Of a stretch of DNA of 11,796 nucleotides, positions 1 through 7,243 are shown one piece after another (position 1 is the stretch's first letter; every line of letters starts with the position of its first letter). The stretch spans positions 1 to 11,796 of the forward strand of contig JAEUMX010000070.1 of the NCBI GenBank assembly GCA_016791285.1, written 5' to 3'. A model generated the notes under the pieces. It was given only the letters and a program-made list of their open reading frames with translations, did no database searches and had not been told where the DNA came from. Position numbers and translations under genes: made by a program. Source of the DNA: Burkholderiales bacterium. Its GTDB lineage: Bacteria; Pseudomonadota; Gammaproteobacteria; Burkholderiales; JAEUMW01.

Positions 1-209
1 ACCAGCGCCATGTCGGCTGGCAGGTCGAGGCTGCGCCAGATGGTCTTGAGCAGACTGTCGACCAGCTGCCGGTGCTGCACGAGCACGAACGAAACCGGCG
101 AGCCGAGCAGGAAACCCTTGCGCAGCCCCTCGCGCCCTTCCCTAAGGACCTGCTTCCAGAGCGGTACCGAGGGCGACGGTTTGGCGACGAGAGGGGGGGC
201 GATTTCCAT
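1..209 (-). CDS. glnD: GlnD, [protein-PII] uridylyltransferase / uridylyl-removing enzyme (N-terminal fragment)
   Basis: GlnD is the cytoplasmic nitrogen sensor: it uridylylates PII proteins when glutamine is low and removes UMP when glutamine is high. Only the first 69 codons lie in the window; the gene runs off the left edge on the minus strand. The visible part begins MEIAPPLVAK and continues with WKQVLREGREGLRKGF, then QHRQLVDSLLKTIWRSLDLP and MALV. This matches the helical GlnD N-terminus that leads into the nucleotidyltransferase domain, whose GGYGRGEL-type motif would follow just past the edge. The ATG at 207-209 was chosen because it is 10 nt downstream of the map stop; no strong ribosome binding site precedes it, which suggests translational coupling to map. 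The assignment rests on this short N-terminal similarity and on the usual map-glnD neighbourhood, so the family is likely but the catalytic core is unseen. Confidence 0.88.
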   Translation of the reverse strand, partial: MEIAPPLVAKPSPSVPLWKQVLREGREGLRKGFLLGSPVSFVLVQHRQLVDSLLKTIWRSLDLPADMAL

Positions 210-219
210 GCCGTTCGGT

Positions 220-1023
220 CTACGACGCGACGAAAGCGGGCGGCGGCGGCGAACCTGCAGATCGGGTGAGAATCTCGAATCCCGCATCCGTCACCAGGAC
301 CGTGTGCTCCCACTGCGCCGAGAGGCTGTGGTCCTTGGTGACGACGGTCCAGCCGTCCGCAAGCTGCCGGATCGCCGGTCGCCCGGCATTGACCATCGGC
401 TCGACCGTAAAGGTCATGCCCGCCTGCAGCCTGAGTCCAGTGCCCGCACGACCGTAGTGCAGCACCTGCGGCTCCTCGTGAAAGCGCGCGCCGATGCCGT
501 GTCCGCAGAATTCGCGCACGATGCTGAAGCCGTGGGCTTCGGCATGGGACTGTATGACATACCCGATATCGCCGAGGTGTGCGCCCGGGCGCACGGCTGC
601 GATGCCCTTCCACATGCACTCGTAGGTGATCTCGGACAAGCGCCGCGCCTGAATCGAAGGCTGCCCCACGTAGTACATGCGACTCGTATCGCCGTGGTAG
701 CCATCCTTGATCACGGTGACGTCGATGTTGACGACGTCCCCCGCGCGCAGTCGCTTGTCTCCCGGGATGCCGTGACACACGACGTGGTTGACCGACGTGC
801 AGATCGAGCGTGGGAAGGGCTCGTAGCCCGGCGGTGCGTAGTGGAGCGGGGCGGGAATCGACTGCTGGACATCGACCATGTGGCGATGGCAGAGCTCGTC
901 GAGCTCACCCGTCGTGACCCCCGGTTTGACGTAGGGCGCGATGAAGTCGAGGACCTCGGCGGCGAGGCGGCCGGCGAGACGCATCTTCTCGATCTCCTCC
1001 GGGCTCTTGATGGTGACGGACAT
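220..1023 (-). CDS. map: Methionine aminopeptidase, type I
   Basis: Cytoplasmic dimetal hydrolase that removes the initiator methionine from nascent proteins when the second residue is small. The 267-residue product has the pita-bread peptidase fold along its whole length and is close in size to the E. coli enzyme (264). All five expected metal ligands are present: D101 and D112 in IDVTVIKDGYHGDTS, H175 in EFCGHGIG, E208 in FTVEPM and E239 in QWEHTV. The substrate-binding H84 (VCHG) and H182 (FHEEP) are also there. The frame can be extended 11 residues to a TTG at 1054-1056, but family N-termini align with MSVTIKSPEEIEKM, so the ATG at 1021-1023 is preferred; GAAAG sits about 8 nt upstream as a weak ribosome binding site. 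It is transcribed away from rpsB and is followed after 10 nt by glnD. The short C-terminal tail (SAGSPPPPAFVAS) is not conserved in the family. Confidence 0.97.
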   Translation of the reverse strand: MSVTIKSPEEIEKMRLAGRLAAEVLDFIAPYVKPGVTTGELDELCHRHMVDVQQSIPAPLHYAPPGYEPFPRSICTSVNHVVCHGIPGDKRLRAGDVVNIDVTVIKDGYHGDTSRMYYVGQPSIQARRLSEITYECMWKGIAAVRPGAHLGDIGYVIQSHAEAHGFSIVREFCGHGIGARFHEEPQVLHYGRAGTGLRLQAGMTFTVEPMVNAGRPAIRQLADGWTVVTKDHSLSAQWEHTVLVTDAGFEILTRSAGSPPPPAFVAS

Positions 1024-1059
1024 GGGGCGGGCTTTCGACAGCGGAAACGAATGCAAACC

Positions 1060-1065
1060 ATTCTA
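1060..1065 (-). promoter_or_regulatory. Possible -10 element for map
   Basis: On the minus strand 1065-1060 reads TAGAAT, a 5/6 match to TATAAT. A transcript from it would start near 1053, giving map a leader of about 30 nt and excluding the alternative TTG start at 1056. No convincing -35 hexamer lies 16-18 nt upstream, so this is only a candidate. Confidence 0.25.
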
Positions 1066-1123
1066 CCGGACTGTCGCGCCGGTGCCGCGGCCATTCGGCC
1101 CAGGTCGGCCGGACCACGGCCCC

Positions 1124-1153
1124 TTGAGCCTTGTCGGGTGCGTCGAGTATACT
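1124..1153 (+). promoter_or_regulatory. Candidate sigma70-type promoter for the rpsB operon
   Basis: TTGAGC (1124-1129) and TATACT (1148-1153) are separated by 18 nt. The -10 is a 5/6 match to consensus, and the next bases include the AT-rich run TTATTTTTT (1160-1168). Transcription would begin near 1160 and yield an rpsB leader of about 220 nt. This is the best promoter-like pair in the divergent region on this strand. The -10 lies in the self-complementary octamer AGTATACT (1146-1153). Confidence 0.55.
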
Positions 1154-1246
1154 TCGCGGTTATTTTTTGCGGCGCCGGCGGCGAATGTGAAGTCTCGTGG
1201 GACACGGCATTCGATGTTGGCGGCAACTACTCACACCTGCCCGGTT

Positions 1247-1256
1247 CAGGCGCCTG
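1247..1256. repeat. 10-bp perfect palindrome CAGGCGCCTG
   Basis: A self-complementary decamer in the rpsB leader, with no loop. It might be a dimeric protein's DNA site or might mean nothing in GC-rich DNA. Its left half (CAGG) can also pair with CCTG at 1236-1239, which competes with the long-range helix of the leader. Confidence 0.2.
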
Positions 1257-1283
1257 CGTCACACGCGAGCGCAAGCAAGGGTG

Positions 1284-1304
1284 CCCCGCGTGTTTGGCGC
1301 GGGG
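1284..1304 (+). other. Strong RNA hairpin in the rpsB leader (first)
   Basis: CCCCGCG (1284-1290) pairs perfectly with CGCGGGG (1298-1304) around a 7-nt loop (TGTTTGG). No run of T follows, so it is not an intrinsic terminator. It is separated from the next hairpin by only 3 nt. Confidence 0.6.
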
Positions 1305-1307
1305 TGG

Positions 1308-1337
1308 GCTGGCGAACGGATGCGACCGTCCGCCAGC
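1308..1337 (+). other. Strong RNA hairpin in the rpsB leader (second)
   Basis: GCTGGCG (1308-1314) pairs with CGCCAGC (1331-1337). After one A/C mismatch the stem continues as ACGG (1316-1319) with CCGT (1326-1329), closed by the 6-nt loop ATGCGA. An 11-bp stem with one symmetric internal mismatch is the kind of irregular helix seen in regulatory or protein-binding RNA. No T-run follows it. Confidence 0.6.
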
Positions 1338-1368
1338 GGCGCAGGTGGCGGCTCAACCCTAAGCATAC

Positions 1369-1372
1369 GGAG
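1369..1372 (+). promoter_or_regulatory. Ribosome binding site of rpsB
   Basis: GGAG lies 9 nt before the GTG at 1382 and supports that start over the in-frame ATG at 1394. Confidence 0.65.
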
Positions 1373-1381
1373 TGATCGATC

Positions 1382-2137
1382 GTGTCAGTGACCATGCGCC
1401 AGATGCTGGAGGCGGGCGTCCATTTCGGACACCAGACCCGCTATTGGAATCCGAAGATGGCTCCCTACATCTTTGGCCAGCGCAACCGGATCCACATCAT
1501 CAACCTCGAGGCGTCGCTCGCGATGTATCAGGACGCCCTCAAGTACGTACGTCAGCTTGCCTCCAACAAGGGCACCATCCTTTTCGTGGGCACGAAGCGC
1601 CAGGCGCGCGAGATCGTGCGCGAGGAGGCCATGCGCTGCGGGTCGCCCTATGTCGATCAGCGATGGCTCGGCGGCATGCTCACCAACTTCAAGACCGTGA
1701 AGCAATCGACCAAGCGGCTGCGCGAGATGGAAGCCATGATCGCGGACGGCTCGGTCGACCGGATGTCGAAGAAGGAGGCGCTCTTCTTCCAGCGCGAGCT
1801 CGACAAGCTGCTGAAGAGCATGGGCGGCATCAAGGACATGGACGGTCTGCCCGATGCTGTCTTCATCATCGACGTCGGCTACCAGAAAGGCGCCGTGCAG
1901 GAAGCGAAGAAACTCGCCATCCCGGTGATCGCCGTCGTGGACACGAACAACTCCACGGACGGCGTGGACTACGTGATCCCGGGCAACGACGATTCGAGCG
2001 GCGCCATCCGCCTTTATGCCCGCGGTGTAGCGGACGCGATTCTCGAAGGTCGCAGCCAGATCATCCGCGAGATCGTGAGCGACGAGTTCGTCGAACTCGA
2101 GGAAGGCGGCGAGGAGGGTGTCCCGGCGCAGCAGTAG
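1382..2137 (+). CDS. rpsB: 30S ribosomal protein S2
   Basis: S2 is a late-assembling small-subunit protein that also helps S1 bind the 30S subunit. The product has 251 residues (E. coli S2 has 241). It shows the family blocks in order: [19 protein letters not shown] (8-26), [14 protein letters not shown] (30-43), [11 protein letters not shown] (65-75), [15 protein letters not shown] (91-105), [10 protein letters not shown] (157-166) and VVDTN followed by [12 protein letters not shown] (185-204). The middle section (about 106-157) is the helical coiled-coil insert typical of S2. The tail is acidic ([10 protein letters not shown]). Translation starts at GTG 1382, which has a GGAG at the right distance and gives the family-type N-terminus MSVTMRQ. 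It is the first gene of the rightward cluster, preceded by a long structured leader and followed after 69 nt by tsf. S2 feedback on its own leader is known in E. coli and is inferred here. Confidence 0.98.
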   Translation: MSVTMRQMLEAGVHFGHQTRYWNPKMAPYIFGQRNRIHIINLEASLAMYQDALKYVRQLASNKGTILFVGTKRQAREIVREEAMRCGSPYVDQRWLGGMLTNFKTVKQSTKRLREMEAMIADGSVDRMSKKEALFFQRELDKLLKSMGGIKDMDGLPDAVFIIDVGYQKGAVQEAKKLAIPVIAVVDTNNSTDGVDYVIPGNDDSSGAIRLYARGVADAILEGRSQIIREIVSDEFVELEEGGEEGVPAQQ

Positions 2138-2172
2138 CGCGCCGGCAGACACACCAAACGGATATCACGCGC

Positions 2173-2189
2173 GCGGGCGCTGCGCCCGC
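2173..2189 (+). other. Hairpin between rpsB and tsf
   Basis: GCGGGCG (2173-2179) and CGCCCGC (2183-2189) form a perfect 7-bp GC-only stem with a 3-nt loop, in the 69-nt gap between rpsB and tsf and 6 nt before the tsf ribosome binding site. No T-run follows, so it is not a standard intrinsic terminator. It could tune tsf expression relative to rpsB by pausing, by affecting RNA decay, or by its closeness to the ribosome site (inference). Confidence 0.5.
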
Positions 2190-2206
2190 CGCTTCGGAGA
2201 TGGGTA

Positions 2207-3085
2207 ATGGCGGAAATCACCGCGTCGATGGTGAAGGAACTGCGCGAGGCGACCGGCCTCGGCATGATGGAATGCAAGAAAGCCCTGGCAGAGGCGGGCG
2301 GTGACATGACGGCCGCCGCCGACCTGCTCAGGATCAAGAGCGGTGCGAAGGCGAGCAAGGCGGCGGGCCGGATCGCCGCCGAGGGTGTGGTCGATGCCTG
2401 GATCGCCGCGAACGGCCAGACCGGGGCGCTGGTGGAGATCAACTGCGAGACGGACTTCGTGTCGCGTAACGAGGACTTCCTCGCCTTCGCGAAGAAGCTC
2501 TCCCAGCTCGTCGGGGAGCAGGATCCTCACGACCTGACGGTGCTCGCCGAACTGCCGCTGGATGGGACGACCGTCGAGGCGGCGCGGCAGGCGCTCGTGC
2601 AGAAGATCGGCGAGAACATCGGCGTGCGCCGCTTCGCGCGCTTTGCCACGGACGACACGCTTGCCTGTTACCTGCACGGCACCCGCATCGGCGTCCTGGT
2701 GGATTACGCCGGGGGGAACGAGCAACTCGGCAAGGATATTGCAATGCACATCGCCGCGAGCAAGCCTCTGGCTGTGTCAAAGGAAGAGATCCCCGGTGCA
2801 CTGCTCGAAAAGGAACGGGAGATCTATGCGGCACAGGCGGCGGAAAGCGGCAAACCGGCCAACATCATCGAGAAGATGGTGGAAGGCCGGGTCGTGAAGT
2901 ACCTCGCCGAAGTAACCCTGCTCGGCCAGCCGTTCGTGAAGGATCCCGACGTCACGGTGGAAAAGTTGCTCGCATCGAAACACGCGCGGGTGAATCGGTT
3001 TGCGCTCTTCGTGGTGGGTGAGGGCATCGAGAAGAAGTCGGCGGACTTCGCGCAGGAAGTGATGGCTGCCGCAGGAATCAAGTAA
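2207..3085 (+). CDS. tsf: Elongation factor Ts
   Basis: EF-Ts is the cytoplasmic nucleotide exchange factor that releases GDP from EF-Tu so that it can bind GTP and aminoacyl-tRNA again. The 292-residue product compares with 283 in E. coli. The N-terminal UBA-like domain (about 1-50) carries [19 protein letters not shown], and the exchange motif TDFV is at 82-85 ([14 protein letters not shown]); its D and F insert near the EF-Tu magnesium site. Two core subdomains follow, with RFARF, a dimerisation or coiled-coil region around [10 protein letters not shown], and [20 protein letters not shown] with PFVKD near the C-terminus. A GGAG at 2196-2199, 7 nt upstream, supports the ATG. The rpsB-tsf pairing is conserved across bacteria and the genes are co-transcribed in E. 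coli. A hairpin just upstream may set the ratio of the two products. Confidence 0.98.
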   Translation: MAEITASMVKELREATGLGMMECKKALAEAGGDMTAAADLLRIKSGAKASKAAGRIAAEGVVDAWIAANGQTGALVEINCETDFVSRNEDFLAFAKKLSQLVGEQDPHDLTVLAELPLDGTTVEAARQALVQKIGENIGVRRFARFATDDTLACYLHGTRIGVLVDYAGGNEQLGKDIAMHIAASKPLAVSKEEIPGALLEKEREIYAAQAAESGKPANIIEKMVEGRVVKYLAEVTLLGQPFVKDPDVTVEKLLASKHARVNRFALFVVGEGIEKKSADFAQEVMAAAGIK

Positions 3086-3104
3086 CCAAGACACATCGCT
3101 CGCC

Positions 3105-3845
3105 ATGAGCATCCCCGTTGTCCCTCCGGCGGCAGCACCGGCCTACAAGCGCGTCCTCCTCAAGCTGAGCGGCGAGGCGCTGATGGGCGACGATCGCTAC
3201 GGCATCAACCGCGAGACGCTCGAGCGCATCGTGTCGGAAGTCGCCGAAGTGGTGCGCATGGGGGTGGAAGTCGGCGTGGTGATCGGCGGCGGCAACATCT
3301 TTCGCGGCGTGGCACCGGCAGCAGCCGGGATGGACCGCGCCACGGCGGACTACATCGGCATGCTCGCGACGGTGATGAACGCGCTCGCATTGCAGGATGC
3401 GATGCGCCGGATCGGGCTCGCGAGCCGGGTGCAGTCGGCGCTCAACATCGAGCAGGTGGCCGAACCGTACATCCGCGGCAAGGCCATGCGCTATCTCGAG
3501 GAGGGCAAGGTGGTGATCTTCGCCGCCGGCACCGGCAACCCCTTCTTCACCACCGATACCGCGGCGGCGCTGCGCGGCATGGAGATGAACGCGGAACTGG
3601 TCATCAAGGCGACCAAGGTCGACGGCGTCTACACCGAAGACCCGAAGCGCAATCCCGACGCGAGGCTCTACCAGCGGCTCACGTTCGATGAAGCCATCGT
3701 GCGCAATCTCAAGGTGATGGACGCCACCGCCCTCACGCTATGCCGCGACCAGCGACTGCCGATCAACGTCTTCAACATCTTCAAACCGACCGCGTTCAAG
3801 CGCGTCGTGCTGGGGCTCGAAGAGGGCACCATGGTGCACAGCTAA
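3105..3845 (+). CDS. pyrH: Uridylate kinase (UMP kinase)
   Basis: PyrH phosphorylates UMP to UDP with ATP in pyrimidine nucleotide synthesis. Bacterial UMP kinases belong to the amino acid kinase fold, are hexameric, and are regulated by GTP and UTP. The 246-residue product (E. coli 241) shows KLSGEAL (20-26), the phosphate-binding [11 protein letters not shown] (58-68), [12 protein letters not shown] (85-96), [11 protein letters not shown] (141-151), which contacts UMP, and [13 protein letters not shown] (168-180), which contacts ATP. The first 13 residues ([13 protein letters not shown]) are Pro/Ala-rich and variable, as in relatives. Only a weak ribosome site precedes the ATG, 19 nt after tsf, and the next in-frame ATG (M27) would remove conserved sequence. 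The gene is followed by frr after 25 nt. The pyrH-frr pair is a standard neighbourhood. Confidence 0.98.
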   Translation: MSIPVVPPAAAPAYKRVLLKLSGEALMGDDRYGINRETLERIVSEVAEVVRMGVEVGVVIGGGNIFRGVAPAAAGMDRATADYIGMLATVMNALALQDAMRRIGLASRVQSALNIEQVAEPYIRGKAMRYLEEGKVVIFAAGTGNPFFTTDTAAALRGMEMNAELVIKATKVDGVYTEDPKRNPDARLYQRLTFDEAIVRNLKVMDATALTLCRDQRLPINVFNIFKPTAFKRVVLGLEEGTMVHS

Positions 3846-3870
3846 GCCGATTACTTGCGAGACCCGATCG

Positions 3871-4428
3871 ATGATCGCCGACGTCAAGAAGAACGCGGAA
3901 CACAAGATGAGCAGGACCGTGGAGACGCTCAAGACCGACCTGGGCAAGGTGCGCACGGGGCGCGCGCACACGGGACTGCTCGATCACATCACGGTCGACT
4001 ATTACGGCAATCCGACGCCCATCAACCAGGTCGCCAATGTCACGCTGATCGACGCGCGCACCATCGGCGTTTCACCCTGGGAGAAGAAAATGGCGTCAGC
4101 CATCGAGAAAGCCATTCGGGATTCCGATCTCGGGTTGAATCCCGCGACGGTGGGGGAGCTGGTGCGCGTGCCGATGCCACCGCTGACCGAGGAGCGCCGC
4201 CGCGATCTGATCAAGGTCGTCCGCCACGAGGCGGAAAATGCGCGCGTGGCTGTGCGCAACGTGCGGCGCGATGCGATCGCACACCTCAAGGATCTCCTCA
4301 AGAGCAAGGGCATCTCCGAGGACGACGAGCGCCGCGCGCAGGACGACATCCAGAAGCTCACGGACCGTTTTATCGCCGAGGTCGACAAGACCCTGCAGGT
4401 AAAAGAGTCGGACCTGATGGCGGTATAA
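3871..4428 (+). CDS. frr: Ribosome recycling factor
   Basis: RRF works with EF-G to split the post-termination ribosome so that its subunits can be reused. The product has 185 residues, exactly the E. coli length. Domain I (a three-helix bundle) is formed by residues 1-30 and about 106-185, and domain II by about 31-105. Conserved blocks include VRTGRA (27-32), DYYGNPTP (43-50), SDLGLNP (85-91), PPLTEERR (103-110) and the signature [10 protein letters not shown] (126-135), with the functionally critical R132. The ATG at 3871 gives the family N-terminus MIADVKK. Its ribosome site is weak. The TAA stop at 4426-4428 abuts the GTG start of uppS without a single base between them, so the two are probably translationally coupled. 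Confidence 0.98.
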   Translation: MIADVKKNAEHKMSRTVETLKTDLGKVRTGRAHTGLLDHITVDYYGNPTPINQVANVTLIDARTIGVSPWEKKMASAIEKAIRDSDLGLNPATVGELVRVPMPPLTEERRRDLIKVVRHEAENARVAVRNVRRDAIAHLKDLLKSKGISEDDERRAQDDIQKLTDRFIAEVDKTLQVKESDLMAV

Positions 4429-5217
4429 GTGACCGCGCATACCAGCTCCACCCTCGACGTTCCCCTCGTCGGGGCAGTGCCCAGACATGTTGCCGTCATC
4501 ATGGACGGCAACGGGCGCTGGGCCAAGAACCGATTCCTGCCCCGGGTCGCAGGCCACAAGCGCGGCGTCGCGGCAGTGCGCGCGGCGGTCGAGGGCTGCG
4601 TCGAGTTCGGCGTCGAATACCTGACCCTGTTCGCGTTCAGCAGCGAGAACTGGCGCCGTCCCGAGAAGGAGGTGTCGGTCCTGATGCAGCTCTTCGCGCG
4701 CACCCTCGAGCAGGAAGTCGAGAAGCTGCACGAGAACGGCATCCAGTTTCGCGTGGTCGGCGATCTCGCGCGCTTCGAACCGCGACTGCGGCAACTGATA
4801 ACGGCGGCCGAAGCCCTCACTGCCGGCAATCGCAGGATGACCCTGACAGTAGCGGCGAACTACGGTGGGCGCTGGGACATTCTGCAGGCGATGCGGCGGA
4901 TGATCGCGGCACGGCACGAGCTCGCCGACGGCAACTTCGCCGAGGCCGACCTGATCCCTTACCTGTCGATGAGCTACGCACCCGAGCCCGACCTCTTCAT
5001 TCGCACTGGCGGCGAGAAGCGCATCAGCAACTTCCTCGTCTGGCAACTGGCCTACACCGAGCTCTACTTTACCGACACCCTCTGGCCAGACTTCGACCGT
5101 AACACCCTCGCCCGCGCGATCGACTCCTATCGCACTCGCGAGCGCCGCTTCGGCCGCACCAGCGAACAGCTGCAGACCGCCGTCGAAGTCCCGCTTCCGG
5201 TCGCCAAGCTCGGGTAG
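4429..5217 (+). CDS. uppS: Undecaprenyl diphosphate synthase (cis-prenyltransferase)
   Basis: UppS condenses eight isopentenyl diphosphates onto farnesyl diphosphate to make C55 undecaprenyl diphosphate, the carrier lipid for peptidoglycan and O-antigen. The 262-residue product has the cis-prenyltransferase signatures: [14 protein letters not shown] (20-33) with catalytic D26, H43 in [18 protein letters not shown] (67-78), and [16 protein letters not shown] (187-202) with the diphosphate-binding arginines R192 and R198. ELYFTD, with E211, and LWPDF complete the magnesium site. Translation is taken from the GTG at 4429, directly after the frr TAA, with GGCGG at 4419-4423 as a possible ribosome site. 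A second GTG at 4477 (V17) would still keep every motif, so the first 16 residues are uncertain. Its substrates come from the MEP pathway, to which the nearby dxr belongs. Confidence 0.96.
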   Translation: MTAHTSSTLDVPLVGAVPRHVAVIMDGNGRWAKNRFLPRVAGHKRGVAAVRAAVEGCVEFGVEYLTLFAFSSENWRRPEKEVSVLMQLFARTLEQEVEKLHENGIQFRVVGDLARFEPRLRQLITAAEALTAGNRRMTLTVAANYGGRWDILQAMRRMIAARHELADGNFAEADLIPYLSMSYAPEPDLFIRTGGEKRISNFLVWQLAYTELYFTDTLWPDFDRNTLARAIDSYRTRERRFGRTSEQLQTAVEVPLPVAKLG

Positions 5218-5253
5218 CGGCGCGGCCGCGTCCCCGCGGTTGGTACGCGACTC

Positions 5254-6051
5254 ATGCTGAAGCAGCGAATCGTCACCGCGGTGGCGTTGATTGCGCTGTT
5301 TCTCGCGGCCGATTTCTATCTTTCGACGCTCGCCTGGGGACTGCTGCTGCTGGTCCCGATGGCGCTGGGGGCGTGGGAGTGGGCCGCCCTGGCGAAGTTT
5401 TCCAAGGGTGGGCATGCCGTCTTTACCGCCCTGGTGCTCGGCAGCTGCTTGGCCCTCGCCGCGGGCGGACGGGCAGCGGGGTCGGATGCCGCCGCGATCG
5501 TCGTGCTCGCGGTCGCCGTCGCCTTCTGGGCGAGCGTCGTGCCGCTCTGGCTGCATCGGGCGTGGTCGGTTCGCTCGCCGGCGAGCCTGGCGGCCGTGGG
5601 CTGGCTCGTGCTGGTGCCAGGCTGGTACGGTATGGTAGTCCTGCATCGCGACCCCGGCGCATTGCTCGCGCTCCTCGCCGTGGTGTGGATTGCAGACAGC
5701 GCGGCATTTTTCGCCGGCCGGCGCTTCGGCCGTCACAAGCTCGCGCCATCGATCAGCCCGGGCAAGACCTGGGAGGGCGTAGGCGGAGCGTTCGCGGCCG
5801 TGCTACTGTACGCTCTGATTCTCGAGCGGGTGCCGCTTGTGGCAGGACTCAGGGGCGGTCTCTACGCCCTGGTGCTGGGCATGGCGATCCTGGGCATTCT
5901 GGGCGACCTGTTCGAGTCCTGGATGAAGCGGCAGGCCGGCGTCAAGGACAGCGGGACGCTCCTTCCGGGGCACGGCGGCGTCCTCGACCGGATCGACGCG
6001 CTGACGGCGGCCGTCCCGCTCGCGGCCCTATGGACTCTCCTCGATCGATAG
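5254..6051 (+). CDS. cdsA: Phosphatidate cytidylyltransferase (CDP-diglyceride synthase)
   Basis: CdsA is an inner-membrane enzyme that converts phosphatidic acid and CTP to CDP-diacylglycerol, the precursor of all phospholipid head groups. The 265-residue product is hydrophobic, with about seven or eight membrane segments (for example 6-19, 26-40, 55-72, 79-100, 113-130, 134-150, 202-219 and 249-262). The family signature is complete at 222-246: S222, K225-R226, K231-D232, then [11 protein letters not shown] with D245-R246. The conserved [16 protein letters not shown] and ISPGKTWEG blocks (145-175) are also present. It lies 36 nt after uppS, with no clear ribosome site, and 4 nt before dxr, so it probably depends on transcription from upstream. 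No truncation is evident; family members are usually 265-285 residues long. Confidence 0.96.
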   Translation: MLKQRIVTAVALIALFLAADFYLSTLAWGLLLLVPMALGAWEWAALAKFSKGGHAVFTALVLGSCLALAAGGRAAGSDAAAIVVLAVAVAFWASVVPLWLHRAWSVRSPASLAAVGWLVLVPGWYGMVVLHRDPGALLALLAVVWIADSAAFFAGRRFGRHKLAPSISPGKTWEGVGGAFAAVLLYALILERVPLVAGLRGGLYALVLGMAILGILGDLFESWMKRQAGVKDSGTLLPGHGGVLDRIDALTAAVPLAALWTLLDR

Positions 6052-6055
6052 ACCG

Positions 6056-7243
6056 ATGTCGTCCGTCCAATCCCTCACCATCCTCGGATCGACCGGCAGT
6101 ATCGGCGTCAACACGCTCGACGTGGTCGCCCGCCACCCGGACCGCTTCCGGGTCGTGGCGCTCTCCGCCCACACCCGGTCCGACGTGCTGTTCGACCAGT
6201 GCATGCGGTTTCGACCGCGCTATGCCGTGGCGGTCGACAGCCGCGCCGCGGGCGCGCTGCGCGAGCGCTTGCGCGGCGCGGGAACTCAGACCGAGGTGCT
6301 GTCCGGCGCCGCCGCGCTGGAGGAGATTGCCCGTCTGCCAGAAGCCGGCAGCGTGATGGCGGCCATCGTCGGGGCGGCTGGACTGCGCGCCGGGCTTGCC
6401 GCGGCGGAGGCCGGCAAGAAGGTGCTGCTCGCCAACAAGGAGGCGCTGGTCATGGCGGGCCCGATGTTCATCGATGCCGTGCGCCGCAACCGGGCGGTGT
6501 TGCTGCCCATCGACAGCGAACACAACGCTATATTCCAGGCGCTGCCGCGGGACTTTCGCGGCAATCTCGACGAGGTGGGCGTGCGCCGCATCCTCCTCAC
6601 CGCTTCCGGCGGCCCCTTTCGCGATGCCGCACCCGACGCGCTGGCGGCCGTCACGCCCGCCGAGGCGTGTGCCCATCCCAACTGGAGCATGGGGCGGAAG
6701 ATCTCGGTCGATTCGGCGACCCTCATGAACAAGGGTCTCGAGGTGATCGAGGCGCACTGGCTCTTCGATGCGCCGCCCGAGCGCATCCAGGTGGTGATCC
6801 ATCCCCAGAGCGTGATTCACTCGATGGTGGAGTACATCGACGGGTCGGTCCTCGCGCAGCTCGGCAACCCGGACATGCGCACGCCGATCGCTCACGCGCT
6901 GGCCTTCCCCGAACGCATCGATGCGGGCGTCACGGCCCTGGATCTGGTGCAGGTCGGCGCGCTAACGTTCGCGGCGCCGGACCCGCAGCGCTTCCCGTGT
7001 CTCGGCCTCGCCTACGCAGCGCTGCGGGCAGGTGGCACCGCCCCCGCCATCCTGAACGCGGCGAACGAGGTCGCGGTGGCGGCGTTTCTCGACAACCGCC
7101 TGCGCTTTCTGGAGATTCCGCGGATCATCGATGCCGTGATGCAGCGGGTCCCGGGTGCGAGCGCAACATCGATCGAAGACATTCTCGATGCCGATGGCCG
7201 CGCGCGGGATGCAGCATCGGCGCTGCTCAGGGCGGCCGCGTGA
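6056..7243 (+). CDS. dxr: 1-deoxy-D-xylulose 5-phosphate reductoisomerase
   Basis: Dxr (IspC) rearranges and reduces 1-deoxyxylulose 5-phosphate to 2-C-methylerythritol 4-phosphate with NADPH, the committed step of the MEP isoprenoid pathway and the target of fosmidomycin. The product has 395 residues (E. coli 398). The NADPH-binding motif GSTGSIG is at 11-17, [12 protein letters not shown] at 124-135, and the metal-binding [13 protein letters not shown] at 149-161, with D153 and E155. LTASGGPF and [28 protein letters not shown] follow, the latter broken here into its parts 206-220 and 221-233, with N225, K226 and the third metal ligand E229. [12 protein letters not shown] (249-260) and the C-terminal helical domain complete the enzyme. 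It starts 4 nt after cdsA with no strong ribosome site, and its TGA sits in a GTGA that could start a small downstream frame. Confidence 0.98.
   Translation: MSSVQSLTILGSTGSIGVNTLDVVARHPDRFRVVALSAHTRSDVLFDQCMRFRPRYAVAVDSRAAGALRERLRGAGTQTEVLSGAAALEEIARLPEAGSVMAAIVGAAGLRAGLAAAEAGKKVLLANKEALVMAGPMFIDAVRRNRAVLLPIDSEHNAIFQALPRDFRGNLDEVGVRRILLTASGGPFRDAAPDALAAVTPAEACAHPNWSMGRKISVDSATLMNKGLEVIEAHWLFDAPPERIQVVIHPQSVIHSMVEYIDGSVLAQLGNPDMRTPIAHALAFPERIDAGVTALDLVQVGALTFAAPDPQRFPCLGLAYAALRAGGTAPAILNAANEVAVAAFLDNRLRFLEIPRIIDAVMQRVPGASATSIEDILDADGRARDAASALLRAAA

Larger units (their letters stand above)
1160..1381 (+). promoter_or_regulatory. Structured 5' leader of rpsB
   Basis: This is the untranslated stretch between the putative start of transcription and the rpsB GTG. 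Seen in the sequence: CACCTGC (1234-1240) is perfectly complementary to GCAGGTG (1341-1347) and would enclose two adjacent strong hairpins (1284-1304 and 1308-1337) plus a weaker one, GCGT-cac-ACGC, at 1256-1266. The rpsB ribosome binding site lies outside this fold, about 20 nt further on. In E. coli, S2 represses rpsB-tsf through the rpsB leader, so an autoregulatory role is a reasonable inference. I cannot show that this RNA is homologous to the E. coli leader. No convincing reading frame of its own is apparent. Confidence 0.5.

Noticed and set aside
1143..1174. Leftward promoter for map using the reverse reading of AGTATACT
   Set aside because: The -35 position on the minus strand (1169-1174) reads CGCCGC, with no similarity to TTGACA.
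10..1362. 450-codon open frame on the plus strand over map and the intergenic region
   Set aside because: It is antisense to map, a clear enzyme with all its catalytic residues. Its product is low-complexity, rich in Arg, Asp and Ala, and unlike any family I know. Long shadow frames are common in GC-rich genes.
1385..2152. 255-codon minus-strand frame covering all of rpsB
   Set aside because: Shadow of the codon bias of rpsB; no recognisable domain and no ribosome site.
3855..5102. 415-codon plus-strand frame across frr and uppS
   Set aside because: It overlaps two intact, well-identified genes in another frame and encodes an Arg/Gly-rich, domain-free product.
4096..5736. 546-codon minus-strand frame opposite frr, uppS and cdsA
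   Set aside because: Antisense shadow of three conserved genes; the His/Arg/Glu-rich composition is typical of the reverse strand of GC-rich coding DNA.
1374..6049. GATCGAT just before three starts (rpsB 1374-1380, frr 3866-3872, dxr 6043-6049)
   Set aside because: The spacing to the start differs each time, in frr it includes the start codon and in dxr it belongs to the cdsA C-terminus. A close variant (ATCGATCG) also occurs inside dxr, so chance is sufficient.
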